DNA of 34,998 bases from the NCBI RefSeq assembly GCF_021044795.1, contig NZ_JAJNOP010000023.1. One strand, written 5' to 3'. This stretch comes from Acidaminococcus hominis. GTDB taxonomy: Bacteria; Bacillota; Negativicutes; Acidaminococcales; Acidaminococcaceae. Shown one piece after another: positions 23,197-31,239 of the stretch. The translations under genes were made by a program, and so were the position numbers. The notes under the pieces are model-generated. The model was not told the origin of the DNA. It was given only the letters and a program-made list of their open reading frames with translations, and searched no databases. Positions within the stretch are counted from its first letter, which is position 1. The number at the start of each line of letters is the position of its first letter.

Positions 23197-23988
23197 TTAC
23201 CAGCTGCGGCTGGAACCGCCTCCGCCGCCGGAACCTCCGCCGTAGGAGCCGCCTCCAAAACCACCGCCGCCAAAGCCGCCGCCTCTGCCGCCGCCCCGGA
23301 AAAAGAACAGGTACAGCAGGAAACGGAGAATGGCGCCGCCGAAAAGCAGCTGGTCTACAATAATCAGCAGCAAGACGCCGGCCAGCAGCAGGATATTCAA
23401 GGGATTCCAGGCTGTATCGCTGCTGCCGGGATTCTGGGCCGCAGCGGCCTGGGCACTGCGCTGGACGCCCAGGTCTTCTACGGACAGGTTGTATTCCTTT
23501 AACACCGTTTGGAGCAGGGCCCCGTAGGCGTTCAGGATACCCTTATCGTAGTTGCCGTTCTTGAAATAGGGCAGCATATACTGGTCCTGGATGCGGCCGG
23601 TGAGCCCATCGGGCAGGGCCCCTTCCAGGCCGTAGCCTACCTCAATCCGGCTTTTCCGGTCGTTGACGGCTACCAGCAGCAGTACGCCGTTGTTCAGGTT
23701 CTTGTCCCCAATGCCCCAGCCCCGGAGTACGGCCAGTCCGTATTCTTCCGGGGTGGCATCCCCCAGGGTAGGAACGGTCAGCACTACGATTTGGGCCTTG
23801 GTTTTCTGCTGGAGGGCGGAGCCATAGGCGTTGATGGTGTTTCTGGTGCTGGCGGAGAGTACCCCGGCCCGGTCCTGCACGTAGATACTGGTGGTGGGAC
23901 GGGGCGGAATCTGGGGTTCTGCCAGAGCGGTCAGGGGAGAGAAGACCAGCTGGCAGAGGAGCAGCAGCCAGAGCAATATTTTTTTCAT
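23197..23988 (-). CDS. Secreted TPM-domain protein with glycine-rich tail (YgcG family)
   Basis: The 263-residue product has a signal peptide ending near LTALAEP, a TPM domain (about residues 34-160, including QDRAGVLSASTRNTINAYG, the GIGDKNLNNGVLLLVAVNDRK region and EVGYGLEGALPDG), a hydrophobic segment near 195-232 and a tail of GGG/GGFGGGSYGGG repeats ending SSRSW. This is the common YgcG architecture, usually a membrane-anchored extracytoplasmic domain. TPM domains have been linked to phosphatase activity and to photosystem repair in plants; function here is unknown. It is 31 nt downstream of lemA, its usual partner. Confidence 0.9.
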   Translation of the reverse strand: MKKILLWLLLLCQLVFSPLTALAEPQIPPRPTTSIYVQDRAGVLSASTRNTINAYGSALQQKTKAQIVVLTVPTLGDATPEEYGLAVLRGWGIGDKNLNNGVLLLVAVNDRKSRIEVGYGLEGALPDGLTGRIQDQYMLPYFKNGNYDKGILNAYGALLQTVLKEYNLSVEDLGVQRSAQAAAAQNPGSSDTAWNPLNILLLAGVLLLIIVDQLLFGGAILRFLLYLFFFRGGGRGGGFGGGGFGGGSYGGGSGGGGGSSRSW

Positions 23989-24019
23989 GGCATTCTCCTC
24001 TCGGGCAGGGTCAGCGGGC

Positions 24020-24574
24020 TTAGAACTTCACCTGGGGAGCCGCCTGGGCGTTTTGGTCGGCCTGGAAATAGGACCGGGACGTAAAGCCCATCATATTGGC
24101 GATGATGACCGTAGGGAAGCTTTTGATTTTGGCATTGTAGGCCTGGGCTGCATCGTTGTAGTCCTTCCGGGCTACTGCCAGGCGGTTTTCCGTGCCGGCC
24201 AGCTCATCCTGGAGCTGGAGGAAGTTGGTGTTGGCTTTCAGGTTGGGATAGTTTTCCTGGAGGGCTAGCAGCCGGGTCAGGGCACTAGACAGTTCACCGC
24301 TGGCTTGGGCCGTATCGGCAACATTCTGGGCACCGGCCAGTTTGGCCCGGGCGTTGGCCACATCCGTAAAGATCTGGCTTTCGTGGGCGGAATAGCCCTT
24401 GACGGTATTTACCAGGTTGGGAATCAGGTCAGAACGGCGCTGCAGCTGTGTTTCTACCTGGCTCCATTTGCCGTTGACGTTTTCGTTGGCGGAAACCAGG
24501 CCGTTGTAGGAGCCGAAGATCCAGCCTGCACAGAGCAAGAGTACAACCAAGATGCCAATCAATACTTTTTTCAT
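24020..24574 (-). CDS. lemA: LemA family membrane protein
   Basis: The 184-residue product has an N-terminal membrane helix (about residues 4-20) followed by a long helical domain with the LemA hallmarks YNGLVSANENVNGKWSQVE, RRSDLIPNLVNTVKGY and ENYPNLKANTNFLQLQDEL. The fold is a helical bundle exposed outside the cytoplasm; biological function is poorly understood. GAGGAA lies before the ATG. It forms a two-gene unit with the TPM gene. Confidence 0.95.
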   Translation of the reverse strand: MKKVLIGILVVLLLCAGWIFGSYNGLVSANENVNGKWSQVETQLQRRSDLIPNLVNTVKGYSAHESQIFTDVANARAKLAGAQNVADTAQASGELSSALTRLLALQENYPNLKANTNFLQLQDELAGTENRLAVARKDYNDAAQAYNAKIKSFPTVIIANMMGFTSRSYFQADQNAQAAPQVKF

Positions 24575-24629
24575 GGATATTCCTCATTTCTAGGTTTTTT
24601 AGGGTGCCAAAAGACTTATTTACAATAGT

Positions 24630-24659
24630 ATCGTATCGGATAGGCGGGACCCTTGTCAA
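24630..24659 (-). promoter_or_regulatory. Promoter of lemA-TPM
   Basis: On the minus strand, a consensus TTGACA (24659-24654), an 18-nt spacer and TACGAT (24635-24630, 4 of 6). Confidence 0.55.
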
Positions 24660-24734
24660 TAGAAGGGAAACAGTTGGAGCCTAAAAGAATGTGAAAAGAT
24701 TTGAAACTGTCAAGAAACTGTGAAGAAGGGTGAG

Positions 24735-24771
24735 AAAAAACAGGTACTGCGCAAAGGGCAGTACCTGTTTT
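24735..24771 (-). terminator. Terminator of the secreted PepSY-like gene
   Basis: A perfect 14-bp stem (24737-24750 with 24758-24771); the minus-strand product ends in a run of U opposite A24735-24740. Confidence 0.9.
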
Positions 24772-24782
24772 CGGGTTTGTGC

Positions 24783-25310
24783 TTAGTATACCAATTCCTG
24801 ATGGCCAATCAGGCAGGTAGCCGGGTTCAGCAGGGCCGTACCGGTAAATTCCTTGGTCTTGAAGGTAGCCTTGTACACCACAAAAGGCGTACCGCTGGAG
24901 CTGTCTTTCACGGACGTAACCACAATGTCGGTAGCATCCGGATAGGTTTGCAGGATGGTAGCCTTGGCATCGGCTTCCGTCTTGCTGACTGTTACGGAAC
25001 CAGGGTAATTGGAGGAATCGATAACCACCTTGGCAACCTTATCGGTGGCACGGTCCACAGTTACATGGAAGCGCTGCAGCGTGTTGGGATCCAGGAATTC
25101 CATTTCAAAGGCATTTTCGCCGGTCTTGGCGCTGGTAAGAACGGCAGCGGAAGGCACTACGGCAGCGGCGGAATTGACGGCGGCCTGTTTTTCGGTGACC
25201 AAATCAGTAAAATCTGCCGGAGCGGCAAAAGCCGGTACTGCAGTACCCAAGGTAGACAGAGCAATCATCCCTGCGGCGGCAGCCATAGCTGCTTTTTTCT
25301 TCATATCCAT
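24783..25310 (-). CDS. Small secreted protein with PepSY-like repeats
   Basis: The 175-residue product has a clear signal peptide (MDMKKKAAMAAAAG then a hydrophobic core, likely cleavage after AVPAFA). The mature part looks like two degenerate PepSY units: about 35-98 (FEMEFLDPNTLQRFHVTVDR) and 107-170 (KTEADAKATILQTYPDA, then YKATFKTKEFTGTALLNP). PepSY domains are extracytoplasmic and often inhibit peptidases, but here the match is only by eye. Several in-frame ATGs exist; GGGGGT is best spaced for 25310. It is a single-gene unit with its own terminator. Confidence 0.7.
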   Translation of the reverse strand: MDMKKKAAMAAAAGMIALSTLGTAVPAFAAPADFTDLVTEKQAAVNSAAAVVPSAAVLTSAKTGENAFEMEFLDPNTLQRFHVTVDRATDKVAKVVIDSSNYPGSVTVSKTEADAKATILQTYPDATDIVVTSVKDSSSGTPFVVYKATFKTKEFTGTALLNPATCLIGHQELVY

Positions 25311-25348
25311 AATCATACCCCCATTCAATACTTTTATACCTTAATATT

Positions 25349-25377
25349 AATGTGTTACGGGAGAGAATACAAGAAAA
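25349..25377 (-). promoter_or_regulatory. Possible promoter of the secreted protein gene
   Basis: On the minus strand TTGTAT, a 17-nt spacer and TAATAT lie upstream of the gene in AT-rich DNA. Both boxes are imperfect, and other TATAAT-like sequences occur further upstream, so the assignment is weak. Coordinates are approximate. Confidence 0.3.
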
Positions 25378-25432
25378 AAGCGTTTTTACAGGGAAAAATA
25401 TGGAAAAAGATTATAAATTTGTAACAATTATA

Positions 25433-26860
25433 TCAAAAACGGAAATCTCTTTCCCCCTGGTCAATCTTTTCCAGGTACCCTTCACAGGTGGCACGGACCA
25501 CGGCGCTGGGAATGTGTTCCAGCTCCTTTTGGATGGCGTCCAGGGCTTTTGCCCGGGTGTCCGGGGACGCGTAATCGTCCAGGTATTCCCGGAGGGTCAG
25601 AAGGGCATTGGGCTGGCAGCAGTTGGAGATTTCTCCGGTTTTGGCCAGGGCCATGAACCGGTCCCCGGTACGACCGGCCCGGTAGCAGGCGGTGCAGAAG
25701 CTGGGAATATACCCATCGGACAGGAGCCAGTTGATGACCTGGTCCAGGGTCCGGTTGTCATTGACTTCAAATTGGGAGGAATCCTCTTCTTCCCCTTCTT
25801 CAGCGTAGCCGCCTACACTGGTGCGGGAACCGCCGCTGATCTGGGAAACGCCTACGTCCAGCACAGCTTTCCGGGTGGCTGCCGATTCTCGGGTGGAAAC
25901 GATGATGCCGGTGTAGGGCACGGTAATCCGCAGGATGGCCACGATTTTCTTGAATAGCTGGTCGTCAATGGCATCGGGGAAGGACTGGACAGAGATGTCG
26001 TCTGCCGGACGGATCCGGGGCACACTGATGGTGTGGGGGCCTACACCAAAGTTGGCTTCCAGGTGTTCCTTATGCATCAGGAGGCCTACAAAGTCGTAGC
26101 GGTACATATTGAGACCGAACAAAACGCCTACGCCCACATCGTCAATGCCTCCGGTCATGGCCCGGTCCATGGCTTCCGTATGGTAGGCATAATCATGCTT
26201 GGGGCCCTGGGGATGGAGTTTTTCGTAGTTTTCCTTGTGGTACGTTTCCTGGAACAGGATGTAGGTGCCGATACCGGCTTCCTTGAGCTTCCGGTAGTTT
26301 TCCACGGTGGTGGCTGCGATATTCACATTTACCCGGCGGATGGCGCCATTTTTGTGCTTGATGCTGTAGATGGTGCGGATGCACTCCAGAATGTATTCAA
26401 TGGGGTTGTTTACCGGATCTTCCCCGGCTTCCAGGGCCAGACGTTTGTGTCCCATATCCTGGAGGGCCGTGACTTCCCTGATGATTTCTTGCTGGCTCAG
26501 TTTTTTCCGGGCGATGTGCTTGTTCTTGGCATGATAGGGGCAGTACACACAGCCGTTGACGCAGTAGTTGGACAGGTATAGGGGAGCAAACAGGACAATG
26601 CGCTGACCGTAGATTTTGTCCTTGATTTTCCGGGCTAGGTCGTAAATGGCTTCGGTCACTTCAGGAGCCTCACAGCTCAGCAGGGTGGCTGCTTCCCGGT
26701 GGGTCAGCCCCTGCATTTGGGCCGCTTTTTCCACCAGGGACAGGCAGTAGGCCTTGTCCTCCTTGTGGCTGTCGGCATAGGTCAGGGAGTCCAGGATTTC
26801 CTGGTGGTTGATGAATTCTTCTGCCTGGGTAGAATGGGGATTGTAGGGGATGTTTGTCAT
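25433..26860 (-). CDS. hydG: [FeFe]-hydrogenase maturase HydG (radical SAM tyrosine lyase)
   Basis: The 475-residue product carries the radical SAM cluster motif CVNGCVYC (C100, C104, C107) and the C-terminal auxiliary cluster motif CX2CX22C (C389, C392, C415), which together separate HydG from ThiH. HydG cleaves tyrosine to p-cresol and makes the CO and cyanide ligands of the hydrogenase H-cluster. The start MTNIPYNPHS has AAGGAA 8 nt upstream; the in-frame extension runs through a terminator hairpin and is rejected. hydE, hydF and the hydrogenase itself are not nearby. A 130-nt leader with an intrinsic terminator precedes it, so attenuation is likely. Confidence 0.96.
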   Translation of the reverse strand: MTNIPYNPHSTQAEEFINHQEILDSLTYADSHKEDKAYCLSLVEKAAQMQGLTHREAATLLSCEAPEVTEAIYDLARKIKDKIYGQRIVLFAPLYLSNYCVNGCVYCPYHAKNKHIARKKLSQQEIIREVTALQDMGHKRLALEAGEDPVNNPIEYILECIRTIYSIKHKNGAIRRVNVNIAATTVENYRKLKEAGIGTYILFQETYHKENYEKLHPQGPKHDYAYHTEAMDRAMTGGIDDVGVGVLFGLNMYRYDFVGLLMHKEHLEANFGVGPHTISVPRIRPADDISVQSFPDAIDDQLFKKIVAILRITVPYTGIIVSTRESAATRKAVLDVGVSQISGGSRTSVGGYAEEGEEEDSSQFEVNDNRTLDQVINWLLSDGYIPSFCTACYRAGRTGDRFMALAKTGEISNCCQPNALLTLREYLDDYASPDTRAKALDAIQKELEHIPSAVVRATCEGYLEKIDQGERDFRF

Positions 26861-26999
26861 GATAATTTCCTTCTTTCCTGTTCTGCTCACCGGGTTCTTC
26901 CATAAAAAAAGCATGCCAAATAGGCATGCGAAAAGAACGGGTCGATTCACCGCCTTAATACTCGGAGGATTCCTTGTATGCAGGGAGCGTAATGGCCTC
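26861..26999 (-). promoter_or_regulatory. Structured leader of hydG, candidate riboswitch or attenuator
   Basis: Between the promoter and hydG the transcript has about 60 nt of non-coding sequence (26993-26930) and then a complete intrinsic terminator (26929-26904), followed by 44 nt to the start codon. An outer pairing GTTCTT/AAGAAC (26938-26933 with 26900-26895) encloses the terminator. I compared the upstream part by eye with TPP, SAM, cobalamin, FMN, T-box, THF, preQ1, glycine, lysine and guanidine types and found no match. The layout is that of a ligand- or protein-controlled attenuator. Confidence 0.55.
26904..26929 (-). terminator. Intrinsic terminator inside the hydG leader
   Basis: On the minus strand GCATGCC (26929-26923), loop TATTT, GGCATGC (26917-26911), then seven U (26910-26904). 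It lies 44 nt upstream of the hydG start, so full-length hydG mRNA requires read-through. Confidence 0.9.
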
Positions 27000-27028
27000 A
27001 TTGTACCGTTTTAAAGTGTAAAATACAA
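27000..27028 (-). promoter_or_regulatory. Likely promoter of hydG
   Basis: On the minus strand TTGTAT (27028-27023), a 17-nt spacer and TACAAT (27005-27000), just after the tRNA terminator. The -10 is good and the -35 weak. Confidence 0.5.
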
Positions 27029-27074
27029 TACAAAATCAGGAAATTTTACTAAAATAGAGAATGTTTTACACAAA

Positions 27075-27104
27075 TAAAAAATCCGCAGGAAGCTCCTGCG
27101 GATT
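27075..27104 (-). terminator. Terminator of tRNA-Arg
   Basis: A perfect 11-bp stem (27080-27090 with 27094-27104) around a 3-nt loop, with TTTTTTATTTG on the minus strand after it. Confidence 0.92.
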
Positions 27105-27115
27105 CAATATTCAAA

Positions 27116-27192
<77 letters not shown>

Positions 27193-27209
27193 ATAACCGA
27201 ACAAGGATT

Positions 27210-27238
27210 AGTATAGCGGTTTTTGGGTTTCTTGTCAA
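27210..27238 (-). promoter_or_regulatory. Promoter of tRNA-Arg
   Basis: On the minus strand, a consensus TTGACA (27238-27233), a 17-nt spacer and TATACT (27215-27210), 18 nt before the mature tRNA 5' end. Confidence 0.9.
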
Positions 27239-27367
27239 CATTTTTTTAAAACTTTCTCAAAGAATTTTTTGGGAGGGGGGAGCAGGGGCAAAACTCACAA
27301 GTATTTGTAAAAAGTCTATGATATAGAAGCGAATTGTTATTATTGGCGTGTAGAAACGTCTTGGATA

Positions 27368-27376
27368 TGGTAAAAT
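27368..27376 (+). promoter_or_regulatory. Extended -10 promoter of obg
   Basis: TGG plus TAAAAT (27371-27376), 55 nt before the start codon. No well-spaced -35. The 239 nt between the tRNA and obg otherwise hold only the tRNA promoter and AT-rich sequence. Confidence 0.45.
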
Positions 27377-27431
27377 GAGATATTAATCTATATTGTATGT
27401 TTTGTGTTTTGAGGAAAGGCAAAGGTGTAAA

Positions 27432-28712
27432 ATGCTGTTTACGGATAAGGCAAGAATTTACGTGGAAGCGGGTTCTGGCGGCGATGGTGCCTCCAGCTTT
27501 CGCAGAGAAAAATATGTGGCCTGCGGCGGTCCCGATGGGGGCAATGGCGGCCGGGGCGGTTCGGTGATTCTGGTGGCCGACAAGGACCTGAATACGCTGG
27601 TGGATTTCCGGTACAAACGGAAATTTGTGGCGGAGCGGGGCGGCAATGGTGCTGCCAAAAACTGCACCGGGCATAAGGCTGAAAATATCAAAATCAAGGT
27701 GCCCCTGGGCACGGTGGTAATTGATGACGCTACAGGCGCAGCCCTGGCGGATTTGGCGCATCCCGGGGATGAATTTGTAGCAGCCCGGGGCGGCCGGGGC
27801 GGCAAGGGCAATGCTTGCTATGTGACCAGCACCAAGCAGGGGGTAACCTTTGCGGAAAAGGGCGAGCCGGGAACCAAAACCTGGCTGCGGCTGGAACTGA
27901 AAATGCTGGCCGATGTGGGCATGGTAGGCTACCCCAGCGTGGGCAAGTCCAGTATTGTGGCACGGGTTTCCGCCGCACGGCCGGAAATTGCTGCGTACCA
28001 TTTTACCACCCTGACCCCGGTACTGGGCGTGGTCCGGCTGGATGCAGAAAACAGCTTTGTGCTGGCCGACCTGCCGGGCCTGATTGAAGGGGCCTCCCAG
28101 GGCGTGGGCCTGGGCCACGATTTCCTCCGGCATATTGAACGGACCCGGGTTATCCTCCACATTGTGGACACCAGCGGCTGCGAAGGCCGGGACCCGGTGG
28201 AAGACTTCAAGAAAATCAACGAAGAACTGGCCCTGTACAGCGAAAAGCTGGCCAAGCGGCCCCAACTGGTGGTAGCCAATAAAATGGACCTGCCGGATGC
28301 GGAAGAAAACTATAAGCGGCTGGAAGAATATGTAACGAAGGCCGGTTATCCCATTATGAAGGTGTCTGCCGCTACGGGCCAAGGCCTGAAGGAACTGATG
28401 TGGAAAGCCTACGATATGCTGAAGCATGCCCCTCAGGAAGAAGAAATCCTGGAAATCGGACCGCTGAAGGAAGCAGATCCGGATTCCTTTGAAATCATTA
28501 CCAATAATGTGGAAGATGCTGATTTTGAGGTAAAAGGCAAGAACATCGAGCGCCTGGTGGCCATGACCAATTTCGACAACGACGAAGCGGTGTACCGCTT
28601 CCAGCTGATTTGGCGGCGCCTGGGCATCGAGCAGGCCCTGAAGGACAAGGGCATTCAGGAAGGTCAGACCGTACGCATCGGCGATATGGTCTTTGATTAT
28701 CAACCCCAGTGA
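27432..28712 (+). CDS. obg: GTPase Obg/CgtA with C-terminal OCT domain
   Basis: The 426-residue product has three parts: the glycine-rich Obg fold (residues 1-158, VEAGSGGDGASSFRREKYV and GGPDGGNGGRGGSV), a GTPase domain (GYPSVGKSS at 166-174, DLPGLIEG at 213-220, then VVANKMD), and a C-terminal OCT domain (about 355-426). Obg acts in 50S ribosome maturation and stress responses. The start MLFTDKARIYVEAG follows AAAGGTG; a longer in-frame version is rejected. rplU and rpmA, common neighbours, are not in the window. Confidence 0.96.
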   Translation: MLFTDKARIYVEAGSGGDGASSFRREKYVACGGPDGGNGGRGGSVILVADKDLNTLVDFRYKRKFVAERGGNGAAKNCTGHKAENIKIKVPLGTVVIDDATGAALADLAHPGDEFVAARGGRGGKGNACYVTSTKQGVTFAEKGEPGTKTWLRLELKMLADVGMVGYPSVGKSSIVARVSAARPEIAAYHFTTLTPVLGVVRLDAENSFVLADLPGLIEGASQGVGLGHDFLRHIERTRVILHIVDTSGCEGRDPVEDFKKINEELALYSEKLAKRPQLVVANKMDLPDAEENYKRLEEYVTKAGYPIMKVSAATGQGLKELMWKAYDMLKHAPQEEEILEIGPLKEADPDSFEIITNNVEDADFEVKGKNIERLVAMTNFDNDEAVYRFQLIWRRLGIEQALKDKGIQEGQTVRIGDMVFDYQPQ

Positions 28713-28763
28713 GTTTGCTAGTGCAATAATTTTATATAACTATCTAGATGGGTGGGTGATTGT

Positions 28764-29888
28764 ATGAACCGGGATAAACTAAAGGACGTCAAACGGATTG
28801 TTGTGAAAGTAGGGAGCAGCACCATTACGTATCCCAACGGGAAAATCAACTACGAGAAGATTGAGAAACTGGCACGGGTGATGACAGATTTGCAGAATCA
28901 GGGCAAGGAAATGATTCTGGTATCTTCCGGCGCCGGAGCAGCCGGGGTAGGCCGGCTGGGCCTTAAAGAAAAGCCCTCGGACCTGCCGGGCAAGCAGGCC
29001 TGCGCTGCCGTAGGCCAAGGCATCCTGATGAACATTTACGAGCGTCTTTTCGCGGAATACAGTCAAGTGGTGGCCCAGGTCCTTTTGACCCGGATTGACA
29101 CCATCGACCGGCATCGCTACTCCAATTCCCGGAATACGTTCCAGGAACTGATCAAATGGGGCGTGATTCCCATTGTCAATGAAAATGACGTGGTGGCGGT
29201 GGATGAAATGAAAATCGGGGACAACGACAATATGTCCGCCCTGGTGGCCAGTATGGCCGATGCGGATTTGGACATTCTGCTGTCGGATATTGACGGCCTG
29301 TACACGGCAAACCCCAAAACCCATCCGGACGCCCAGATGGTCCACGAAGTGGAAAAGGTGACGCCGGAAATCGAAGCTACAGCTGGAGGCGTAGGTTCCA
29401 AAAACGCTACCGGCGGTATGCTGACCAAGCTCCAGGCTGCCAAAACGGCTATGAGCTCCGGCATCTATTTGATTATCGCTTCCGGGGAAGACCCGGAAAT
29501 CCTCCGGAAAATTGTCCGGGGCGACGAAGTGGGGACCCTGTTTGTTCCCCGGGAAAACCATCTGCGGTTCCGGAACCAGTGGCTGGCCTTTGGGGCCAAG
29601 ATCTGCGGTTCCCTGATTGTGGATGACGGCCTGGCCAAGGTCATCCGGGAAAAGGGCAGCTGCAGCATTCTGCCGGTGGGCATTACCGCCGTGGAAGGCA
29701 ATTTTGAAAGCGGCGTGACGGTCAGCGTCAAGGACAAGGAGCATCACGAGCTGGCCCGGGGGCTGACTTTCTACAGCTCCGAGGAACTGGAACAGATCAA
29801 GGGTGCCAAGTCCGAGGAAATTGCCAATATTCTGGGAGCCAAACACTATGATGAAGCGATTCACCGGGATAACCTGGTGATCTTGTAA
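28764..29888 (+). CDS. proB: Glutamate 5-kinase
   Basis: The 374-residue product starts MNRDKLKDVKRIVVKVGSST; a GTG 12 nt upstream is a possible but less typical start. The amino-acid kinase domain shows VSSGAGAAGVGRLGL, NENDVVAVDEMKIGDND and GSKNATGGMLTKLQAAK, and a PUA domain fills the C-terminal 100 residues. It phosphorylates glutamate to gamma-glutamyl phosphate, the first step of proline synthesis. proA follows after 11 nt. Proline feedback inhibition is a family property. Confidence 0.96.
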   Translation: MNRDKLKDVKRIVVKVGSSTITYPNGKINYEKIEKLARVMTDLQNQGKEMILVSSGAGAAGVGRLGLKEKPSDLPGKQACAAVGQGILMNIYERLFAEYSQVVAQVLLTRIDTIDRHRYSNSRNTFQELIKWGVIPIVNENDVVAVDEMKIGDNDNMSALVASMADADLDILLSDIDGLYTANPKTHPDAQMVHEVEKVTPEIEATAGGVGSKNATGGMLTKLQAAKTAMSSGIYLIIASGEDPEILRKIVRGDEVGTLFVPRENHLRFRNQWLAFGAKICGSLIVDDGLAKVIREKGSCSILPVGITAVEGNFESGVTVSVKDKEHHELARGLTFYSSEELEQIKGAKSEEIANILGAKHYDEAIHRDNLVIL

Positions 29889-29899
29889 GGAGGTGCGCC

Positions 29900-31156
29900 A
29901 TGTATAAGGAAGGGTTGGTACGGGAACAGGCTGCTGCTGCCAAAGACGCAGAAGTGACCCTGGGAATTCTCAATACGAAGGTGAAAAATGATATTTTGCT
30001 GGCCATGGCTGACAGCCTGCTGGAGCAGGAAGAAGTTATTTTGAAAGCCAACCAGCTGGATATGGAGAAGGGAAAAGCCGGGGGCTTGAAGGACTCCCTG
30101 CTGGACCGGCTGCTGTTGACCCACGACCGTTTGGTACAAATGGCCAAGGGCATCCGCCAGGTAACGGCGCTGCCGGATCCGGTGGGGAAAATCCTCAGCG
30201 GTTCCATGCTGCCCAACGGCCTTACCCTGACCAAAATCACCGTGCCTTTGGGGGTTATTGGCATCATTTACGAAGCCCGGCCCAATGTAACGGCGGACGC
30301 CATTGCCCTGTGCGTGAAAAGCGGCAACGCCGTAATCCTGAAGGGCGGCCGGGAAGCCCTCCATTCCAACAAGGCGGTCAGCGATGTGCTGATTGCTGCC
30401 GGGGAAAAGGTGGGCCTGCCCAAGGGTGCCATCCAATTTGTGAACGTGCCGGAACGGGATGCCGTAACGGAACTGATTCATCTGAACGGTCTGGTGGATG
30501 TGGTGATTCCCCGGGGCGGCGCCGGGCTAATTCAAAGCGTGGTGCGCAACGCCTCCGTACCGGTGATTGAAACCGGTGCCGGGGTCTGCCATACCTATGT
30601 GGACGAATACGCCCAGATTCCCATGGCCGTAAATATTGCCCTGAATGCCAAGGTGAACCGGCCTTCCACCTGCAACGCCATGGAAACCCTGCTGGTGCAC
30701 AAAAACATTGCCGATACCTTTATGCCGGCCATGCTGGAGGCCTACAAAAAGGCCCGGGTGACCATTTTGGGCGACGCCAAGACCCAAAGCTACAGCGCAG
30801 AGGTGCAGCCTGCTTCGGAAGAAGATTGGGCTACGGAGTATGGGGACCTGCGGCTCAGCGTCAAAGTGGTGGACAGCCTGGAAGAAGCGGTGGCCCATAT
30901 TCGCCGCTACGGCACTGGCCATTCTGAAGCCATTGTCACGGAAAACTACGAAAACGCCCGGAAATTCCAATTGCTGGTGGACGCAGCGGCGGTGTATGTG
31001 AATGCTTCCACCCGGTTTACCGATGGCTTTGAATTCGGTTTCGGGGCGGAAATCGGCATCAGCACCCAGAAACTCCACGCCCGGGGACCTATGGGCCTGC
31101 CGGAACTGACTACCACCAAGTACCTGATTAATGGGAATGGGCAGGTACGGGGCTGA
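29900..31156 (+). CDS. proA: Glutamate-5-semialdehyde dehydrogenase
   Basis: The 418-residue product reduces gamma-glutamyl phosphate with NADPH to glutamate semialdehyde, which cyclises to pyrroline-5-carboxylate. Family motifs are VPLGVIGIIYEARPNVTADA (about 115-134), LKGGREALHSN and the catalytic cysteine in NRPSTCNAMETLL (C258). AAGGAGG sits before the ATG, 11 nt after proB, so the two form an operon. proC, for the last step, is not in the window. Confidence 0.97.
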   Translation: MYKEGLVREQAAAAKDAEVTLGILNTKVKNDILLAMADSLLEQEEVILKANQLDMEKGKAGGLKDSLLDRLLLTHDRLVQMAKGIRQVTALPDPVGKILSGSMLPNGLTLTKITVPLGVIGIIYEARPNVTADAIALCVKSGNAVILKGGREALHSNKAVSDVLIAAGEKVGLPKGAIQFVNVPERDAVTELIHLNGLVDVVIPRGGAGLIQSVVRNASVPVIETGAGVCHTYVDEYAQIPMAVNIALNAKVNRPSTCNAMETLLVHKNIADTFMPAMLEAYKKARVTILGDAKTQSYSAEVQPASEEDWATEYGDLRLSVKVVDSLEEAVAHIRRYGTGHSEAIVTENYENARKFQLLVDAAAVYVNASTRFTDGFEFGFGAEIGISTQKLHARGPMGLPELTTTKYLINGNGQVRG

Positions 31157-31189
31157 GTTTTCATGAAACCTTCACAAAGAGGGTGTATT

Positions 31190-31219
31190 ATGGAAACGGA
31201 AGTCGTGGAAGAACTTTAG
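31190..31219 (+). CDS. Possible 9-codon leader peptide before the efflux adaptor gene
   Basis: ATG at 31190, with GAGG 7-8 nt upstream, encodes METEVVEEL and stops at TAG 31217-31219, 20 nt before the adaptor start. Its ribosome binding site is better than that of the adaptor, so it could be a translated leader affecting the next gene. Chance is also plausible for so short a frame. Confidence 0.2.
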   Translation: METEVVEEL

Positions 31220-31239
31220 CGAAGAAAGCAGGGGAGAGT

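Noticed and set aside
23205..23310. Repetitive GCC/GGC-rich stretch that looks like a tandem repeat
   Set aside because: It is the glycine-rich tail of the TPM protein, a normal feature of that family; no CRISPR-like spacer structure is present anywhere in the window.
24720..25424. Plus-strand open frame of 234 codons opposite the secreted protein
   Set aside because: It begins beside the terminator of the real gene and is antisense to a product with a clear signal peptide and its own ribosome binding site.
26861..27001. In-frame upstream extension of HydG and a separate frame starting in the GCATGCC hairpin
   Set aside because: Both run through the terminator hairpin in the leader; the AAGGAA-preceded ATG at 26860 gives the family's normal N-terminus and length.
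27246..28703. Minus-strand open frame of 485 codons opposite obg
   Set aside because: It covers the obg gene and its control region in antisense, has no promoter or ribosome binding site, and obg is certain.
28713..28763. Promoter for proBA within the 51-nt gap after obg (TATATAAC)
   Set aside because: An AT-rich -10-like sequence exists, but the nearest -35-like box is only 14 nt away and no terminator follows obg, so co-transcription from obg is equally likely; not strong enough to list as a feature.
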